Of a stretch of 64,000 bases of DNA, positions 57,430 to 64,000 are shown piece after piece (within the stretch, counting starts at the first letter, position 1; every line of letters starts with the position of its first letter). The notes under the pieces are model-generated. The model was not told where the DNA came from, searched no databases, and saw only the letters and a program-made list of their open reading frames with translations. The translations under genes were made by a program, and so were the position numbers. This DNA comes from Dasypus novemcinctus (Eukaryota > Chordata > Mammalia > Cingulata > Dasypodidae): positions 152,831,169 through 152,895,168 of the forward strand of contig NC_080677.1 in assembly GCF_030445035.2 (NCBI RefSeq), in the 5' to 3' direction.

Positions 57430-60400
57430 ACTGGCAGAAGAAATTCTATATTAACAATAGTGAATTTAAGTGTAAATGGATTAAACTCTCTAGTCAAAAG
57501 GCTGAAATTGGCAGAATGGATAAAAAAGCATGACCCAACTATAGGGTGTCTGTTAGAGACTCACCTTAAAACCAAAGATGCAAGTAGATTGGCAGTGAAA
57601 AGATGGGGAAAAAAATCTGCCATGCAAGAAGTAACCAAAGATAGGTGGGGTGGCTATACTATTGGATAAAATAGACTTTAAGTCAAAAACACTTACAAGG
57701 GACAAAGAAGGTCATCACATACTGATAAAGGGGAAAATTCAACAGGAAGATATAACAATTATAAATATATATGAACCTAATATCAGAGCACCAAAATATA
57801 TGAAGCAAATACTGACTGATTTGAAGAGAAATTGACAGTTCTACACTAATAGTAGGAGACTTAATGAAACACTCTCAATAATGGATAGAACATCTAGTCA
57901 AAAGATCAATAAGGAATTACAGGACTTGAATGATACAATAAATTAACTAGATCTAAAAGACCTAGAGAACAATGCACCCAAAAAAAAACCAGAATGCACA
58001 TTCTTCTCAAGTGTACCTAGATCATTCTACAGGATAGACCATAAAAGAAGTATCAATAAATTAAGTAATTTTGAAATCATATGATGAATGTTATCCAAGC
58101 AAAAAGGAATGAAATAGAAATCAATAACAGAGGGAGAAAGGGGAAATTCACAAATATGTGGAAATTAAACAATTTATCTTAAAAAACCAATGGGTTAAAG
58201 AGGAAATCAGAAGTGAAATTAGGAAATATCTTGAGGCTAATGAAAATGAAAATACAGCATACCAAAACCCGTGGGATGTTGTGAAGGTAATGGTGAGAAG
58301 GAAATTTATAGCTCTAAATGCTTACATTAGAAAAGAAGAAAGACTTCAAACAGAGACCTAAACTCAAAACTGGAAGAATTAGAAAGAGAAGCTGAAACTA
58401 AACCCAAAGTGAGCAGAAGGAAGGAAATAAAGATTAGAGCGGAGATAAATAGACAAAACAAACACAAAAACAAAAACAAACAATAGAGAGAAACAAGAAA
58501 ACCAAAAATTGGTTCTTTGAAAATATCAATCTAATTCACAAATGTTTAGCTAGAGTGACAAAGGAAAAAAGAGGTGAGATACAAGTAACAAAAATCAGAA
58601 ATGAAAAAGGGAGAATCACTACCAATTCTGCTGAAATAACCTAGATGAAATGGAAAAATTCTTTGAAACATATAAACTACCTGCATTGATTCAAGAACAA
58701 ACAGAAGATGACAACAAAACAATTACAGATTGAAGTAGTAATAAAGAGATTGAAGTGGTAATAAAAAAACACAACCTCCCAAAAGTAAATCCCAGGACCA
58801 GATTGCTTCACAGGGATATTCTACAAATATTTCAAGAAGACTTAACTCTAGTTCTGCTCAAACACTTCCAAAAAATTGAAGAGAAGGAAACACTAAGTCT
58901 TTGTACTAGGCCAACATCACCCTCATATTAAAGCCAGATAAAGGTAGCACAAGAAAACTACAGACCAATAACTCTTATGAATATAGATGCAAAAATCCTC
59001 AACAAAATACCAGCAAACCAAATCCAGAGTATTGAAATAATTATACTCATGATGATGTGGAATTTATCTCTGGTATGCAAGATTGGCTTAACATAAGAAA
59101 ATCAATTAATGAAGTATACCACATTAACAGAACGAAGGGAAAAAAACCACATAATCATCTTACTGGACACAGAAAAGGCAACAAAATGTATCACCCCTTC
59201 ATGATAAAAACACTTAAAAAACTAGGAATGGAAGAAAACTTGAGAAAGGGATATATGAAAAGCCCACAGCTAATGTCCTACTTAATAGCAAGAGACTAAA
59301 ATATTTCCCTCTAAAGATCAGGAACAAGACAAGATGACCTTACTTATTATTCAACAATGTATTGGAAGTTCTTGCCAGGGCAATTAGTCAAGAAGAAGAA
59401 ATATAAGGTATCCAAGTTGGAAATGAAGAAGTAAAACTTTCCCTATTTGCAAGTGATATGATCATACATTTATAAAATCCTGAAAACTCCACAACAAAGC
59501 TCCTAGAGGTAATAAATGAATTCAGCAAAGAGGTGGGGTACAAGATCTACATAAAAAAAAAAAAATCAGTAGTGTTTCTATATACAAGCAGTGAACAATT
59601 GGAAGAAGAAATCAAGAAATAGCTTCCAGTCACAATAGCAATTAAAAGAATCACATATCTAGGACCAAATTTAACCAAGGATGCAAAGGACTTGTACACA
59701 AAAAAACTACAAAACATTGCTATAAGAAATCAAAGAACACATACATAAATGGAAGGACACTTCATGTTCATTGTTTGGAAGACTAAATATCCTTAAGATT
59801 CAATGTAATACTATTCAAAATTACAGAAATGGAAATTGCAGAAATGGAAAAAGCCAATCAAATTTATCTAGAAGGTTAAGAAGCTTCAAATAGATAAAGC
59901 CATTTTGAAACAGAAAAAAAGTTAGAGGAATCAAACTCCAGATCTTAAATCTTATTAGAAAGCCACACTAGTCAAAACAGCAAGGAACTGGCACAAGTAA
60001 AGACATATAGACTAATAGATTAGAGTTGAGAGCTCAGAAATCAACCCTACATTTATGGCCAACTGATTTTTGACAAAGTGGCAATGACTACTCAATTGGG
60101 AAAAAAATATCTCTTCAACAAATTGTGCTGAGAAAACTGGATCTCCACTTTCAAAAAGAAGGAGGACCCTTACCTCATACAATATACAAAAATCAACTCA
60201 AAATGAATCAAAGAGTTAAAATAAGAGCTGAATTCATTTATTACCTCTAGAACTTTGTTATGGAGACAACCCAATTTAAAAATGGGCAAAACTCTTGAAC
60301 AGACATCACTCCAAAAGAAGATATATGAATGGTCAGAAAGTACATAAAAAGATTGATCAATATCAGTAGCAATCAGGGAAATGCAAATAACAACCACAAT

Positions 60401-60870
60401 GAGATAATCTTTCACACCCACTAGAATGGCTCCTATTAAATAGAAAATAACAAGTGTTTTAGAAGTTGTGGAAAAATAGGAATACTCATTCATTGCTGGT
60501 GGCAATGTAAAATGGAAGACAGTTTGGTGGTTCCTTAGAAAGCTAAGCATGGAATTAACATATGACCTGGCAATCCTACTACTAGGTATATACCCAACAG
60601 GATTGAAAGCAGAGGCTCTAATGGATATTTGCACACCAATGTTCATAGCAGCATTATTCACAATTGTCAAAAAGATGGAAGCAACCCAAGAGTCTATCAA
60701 CCAATGAATGGATAAATAAAATGTGGTATATACATACAATAGAATATTACTGAGCTTTATAAAGGAATGAGGTCCTGATACATGCAACAACATGGATGAA
60801 CCTTGAAGACATAATGTTGGGTGAAATAAACAAAACACAGAAGGACAAATACTGTGCGATATCACTAATG
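57430..60870 (+). pseudogene. Old L1 ORF2 remnant
   Basis: Endonuclease: LSVNGLNSLVKRLKL near 57463 and LLETHLKTK near 57551. Reverse transcriptase: [13 protein letters not shown] near 59069, and a catalytic box reading FASDMI near 59445 with one Asp lost. The C-terminal region shows antisense-readable WIKMWYIYTY-like coding near 60700. Frames are broken at many points. More diverged than the inner L1. Confidence 0.78.
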
Positions 60871-61349
60871 TGAAACAATTAGAATAAGCAAAGTCAGAGT
60901 CAAAATCTAGAATATAGGTTATCAGTGGATGGAGTGAGGATAGGGAATGGGAAATGTGGTCTTAAAATGTACTAAATTCCTATTTGAAATGATTTTGGAA
61001 ATGGATGGTAGTGATGGTAGCACAACATTGTGAATGCAATTAACTGCACTGTAATATATATCTGAATATGACTAAAAGGGGAAATGTTAGATTGAAAATT
61101 ATATCAGAATATACATTTTTTAAAAATCCATAGAAGTACACTACACAAACAGTGAACCCTAAATTAAACTATGGACTTAAATTAATAACAGAATCATAGA
61201 AGTGTGCTATCATCATTGTAACAAATGTTCTACACCAATGCAATTTGGGGGTGGGATGGTATCTGGGAATTCTGTATTTTATGCATGATAGCTCTGTAAA
61301 CCTACAACTTCTCTAATAATGGAAAGAAATAGTACTAGCCATATGAAAA

Positions 61350-61455
61350 AGCACTTATTTATTATGTCTGTCCTTTCCACTAGCTCCTTGAGAGCAGACT
61401 GCGTCCTATTCATCTTTGCCAGCACAGTGTATCAATGAATGTTAAAATGAAATGA
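61350..61455 (+). mobile_element. LINE2 3' end fragment
   Basis: CTAGCTCCTTGAGAGCAGACT, TATTCATCTTTGCCAGCACAG and ATCAATGAATGTTAAAATGAA match the L2 3' end pattern. Confidence 0.6.
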
Positions 61456-61851
61456 CTTAATCTTTTAAAAATATATATAAATATTCTCAAAGAATTTCTG
61501 GAACAGAAAAGGCATTCTATATCCATAGCATTTTAGCTGTAAGGCTTTAGCTAAAAGGCTGAGTTCCAGGAGAAAGTAGAGAGAGAGAGAGCAGCAGACT
61601 TGCCATCTTGCCTCACTAAGTATCAGGACTCCAGGATCTGCTAGCAGCTGACCTTTGGTGAGAAAGCTTTTCTGATGATGCCTTGATTTAGACATTCTTG
61701 TAGCCTCACAACTATAAGGTTTTCCCCAAAATAAATCCCCTTTATAAAAGCCAACCCATTTCTAGTATATTGCATTGGAAGCCTGTGGCAAACTAATACA
61801 GAAATTGGTACTGAGAGAGTGGGTGCTGTTGCTTGCAATTATCAAAAATTT

Positions 61852-61948
61852 GGGGGAGAGTGGATGTAGCTCAGTGATTGAGTGCCTGATTTCCATGTAT
61901 GAGGTCCTGGGCTCAATCCCTGGTGCCTCCTTCAAAAAAAAAAAAAAA
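61852..61948 (+). mobile_element. Short tRNA-like SINE
   Basis: About 80 bp with a tRNA-like A box (GTAGCTCAGTGATTGAG) and B box (GGCTCAATCCC), then a 15-bp A-tail. There is no anticodon-stem and acceptor pairing that would support a functional tRNA, so it is called a SINE. Confidence 0.8.
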
Positions 61949-63444
61949 GCAAAAAAACGTTGGAATGGTTTTATAAGTGGGTAACTGGAAGATTTTGGAG
62001 GAATTGTGAGATTCTTGATAGAAAAGTCTAGATTGCTTTGAAGAGACTGTTGTCAGGAATAGGACTCTAAAATTACTTCCAGTGAGGCCTTAGACAGAAA
62101 TGATGACTGTGACTGGAAGGAAGGTGATCCTTACTTTAAAGTAGCAGAGAACTTGGCAAAATTGATTTCTGATGTTAGATGGAAGGAAGAATTTAGAAGT
62201 GATAAGCTTGGATATTTAGCTGAGATTTCCAAACTAAATGTGGAAAATGCAGCCTAGCCTCTCTTTGCAGCTTATAGCAAAATGCATGAGGAGAGAGAAA
62301 AGCTGAGAGCTGAGCTCCTAGGTACCAAGAAACCAGAAATTGATGGTTTAGGAAATTCTGAGCTTCCAGAAAACAAGATCCCAGAGGATAGTGCCCCATG
62401 TGAGGACTTAACTGAACTTGGAAACAGGTAGCCACATCCTTGCAAGTCAGGATTGGAAATGCAGTTATCTAGAAAGGATTTGTGGAAAGTCTTATTGCCC
62501 GATGCTTGGGACCTGTGAACTTCATGCAAAACTAATGAGTTATTTGTGAGATCTGTATGAATGAAACTACTACCAGCCTGTACTAAAAGGGACAGGGAAG
62601 GGGGAGAGAGATTAAAGGAAAAACAACTTCAAAGGCAAAATCATGGAAACTGGAGTCTGGACTGAAGATACCTTCTTGGGCCAAAAGAGGGATCCCGCTC
62701 ATGTGTGCAGAAAGAGTGAATTTGCCCCAGCATTTGAAGAGGGTGGGTCTTCCAGCCTGTTGTTCAGGGAGAGTTCAGCTGCCCCAGGCTACAGATAGGG
62801 TGAAGCACATTTCCCAGTAGTTGGGAGAGTTAGGTACCAACTCACTCTTCTGAGGGGTTTGGGCCTGTGTGCCAGAGACTAGGGAGAGTGTGGCTGCCAC
62901 TCTACTGTGTTAAGGGGGTTGAGATCATGTCTCAGAGATTGGGGAAAGTGTGATTGTCACCCCAATGTTCTTGGAGGATGAGACCTAGAGTTTGGTCACC
63001 ACCCAGATGCCTGATGAGGATGGAACCAAGCCCATGGAAAGGGTGGGCCCCAGTGAAGCCTTGAGGAAAAGAAACCATGTTCCTATAGATGACTCTCAGA
63101 CTGAAATCTAATGGATTATGCCCTGCAGATTTTTGGAACTGTTTGGGACCTGTGGTGCCTGTTTTCCTTCCAATTTCTCCCTACAGTATTTCAAATGTTT
63201 ATCCTATGTCTGTCCCTCCTTTGTATATTAGGAGTAGATAACTTGCTTTCTAAGTTTCACAGATCTAAAACCAGAGGGGAAAATTCTGTCCCAAGACAGA
63301 CTGCATGCATATAATTGATTTTGATGTGATTTTTATACTTAGCATTGTTACTGGAATGATTTAAGGCTTTTTAAAATATTGTGATGTACTGAATGTATTT
63401 TGCATATTGAAAGGACAAGTCTTTTTGTGATTCAGATGGTGGAG

Positions 63445-64000
63445 TGTGGTGGTTTGAATTTTGTGAATCCCAGAAAAGATTGTCTTGAACTAATTCATTC
63501 CTGTAGGTGTGGGTCCTTTAATTGCATTAAATTCAGTCAAGGGACCTTTGATTAGATCACATGATTAGATCACTTTTGGCTGGATTACATCAGTAAGGTG
63601 TGATCCAGTTTGGGTTCTGCCTTTTTACTGGATTCTTCTATAAACGGAGACACAGAGACAGAGAGTCACAGTAAAGGAAGCTCTGCCATTCTGACCCAGT
63701 CAAATGAAAGAAAGGACTCCAGGTTCACCTACAGCTGCAGAAAGACAGTGAAACCCTGGGAGGCTCAAAGAGATGAGGTCCAGGGAGAGATGCCTGATTG
63801 CCCACAGCTGAGCTCCAGGAGAAAATAGAGACCAGCAGACCTACCATCTTGGCTCACCACATGACAGACTCCAGACTGGCAGGCATTCTTTGGAGAGAAA
63901 GCATCACTGATGATGCCTTGATTTAGACATATTTGTAGCCTCAAAACTGTAAATTTTACCCCAAATAAATACCCTTTATAAAAGCCAGCCCATTTCTGGT
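63445..64000 (+). mobile_element. 3' LTR of MaLR-like element, incomplete
   Basis: Starts TGTGGTGGTTTGAA and contains TTCCTGTAGGTGTGGGTCC. Near the window edge it has CCCCAAATAAATACC, a polyadenylation signal, then TTATAAAAGCCAGCCCATT. The final bases lie outside the window. Confidence 0.75.

Larger units (their letters stand above)
45814..61326 (+). mobile_element. Old L1, interrupted by a younger L1
   Basis: Flanked by the perfect 13-bp duplication AAATAGTACTAGC (45801-45813 and 61327-61339). The left part, 45814-46724, starts near TTCCAGGAAAGATGGTGGAG, an L1 promoter-type AAGATGG start, and is 5' untranslated region. The right part, 56145-61326, has ORF1 (about 56150-57250), ORF2 (about 57430-60870) and a short 3' end. 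The younger L1 at 46735-56134 separates them. All frames are broken. Confidence 0.85.
61557..64000 (+). mobile_element. Second MaLR-like retrotransposon, runs off right edge
   Basis: A partial 5' LTR (about 61557-61800, ending GGCAAACTAATACA) is followed by TTGGTACTGAGAGAGTGGGT, a leucine-type primer site, and an internal region to about 63444. The 3' LTR starts at 63445 and is cut by the window end. The internal part is collinear with 41680-43770 but holds no convincing coding sequence. A short SINE interrupts it at 61852-61948. Confidence 0.75.

Overview
This window is mammalian and most likely comes from an armadillo (Xenarthra, Dasypus-like). The main evidence is at least ten copies of the tRNA-derived DAS-type SINE, whose head has a recurring block ending CTACCACATGGGAGGT and whose tail is G-rich and then AAATAAATAAA. 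Long, lineage-specific L1 elements and old eutherian repeats (MIR, L2, MER20, MLT1-type LTR) agree with this. I find no intact host protein-coding gene, no CRISPR array and no bacterial feature. The window is a stack of retroelements, many inserted into one another, with three stretches of apparently single-copy DNA (about 25.5-27.9, 34.5-36.8 and 38.2-41.2 kb).

Layout. 1-2129: 3' end of an L1. 2130-15266: an old betaretrovirus-like provirus on the minus strand (LTR 14763-15266, lysine-type primer site, matrix remnant near 14.3-14.6 kb). It is split by a younger, nearly complete gammaretrovirus-like provirus (4386-14068, minus strand) with two LTRs, a proline-type primer site, a polypurine tract, gag, pro, pol and env, and a 4-bp ATAT target duplication. 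That provirus was itself hit by a 391-bp LTR (10883-11273). 15267-18530: LTR fragments, a U6 snRNA-L1 chimeric retroposon (15521-16812) and a MaLR-like internal region. 18531-25490: two degraded L1s in opposite orientation, with DAS SINEs. 27920-34480: more L1 pieces, an MLT1-type LTR and SINEs. 36783-38212: a solo LTR containing two oppositely oriented SINEs. 41174-44346: MER20, MIR and a MaLR-like element. 44347-45800: SINE, L2 and MIR. 45814-61326: an old L1 interrupted by a 9.4-kb full-length younger L1 (46735-56134). 61550 to the right edge: a second MaLR-like element.

All retroviral and L1 reading frames are broken by stops or frameshifts, so I annotate them as pseudogenes. The most notable items are the U6-L1 chimera with its own target duplication, the nested proviruses, the nested L1s resolved by two separate target-site duplications, the repeated-unit promoter and very long 3' untranslated region of the younger L1, and the unusual cysteine spacing in the env transmembrane subunit. 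Repeat family names come from recognition by eye and have not been checked against a repeat library.
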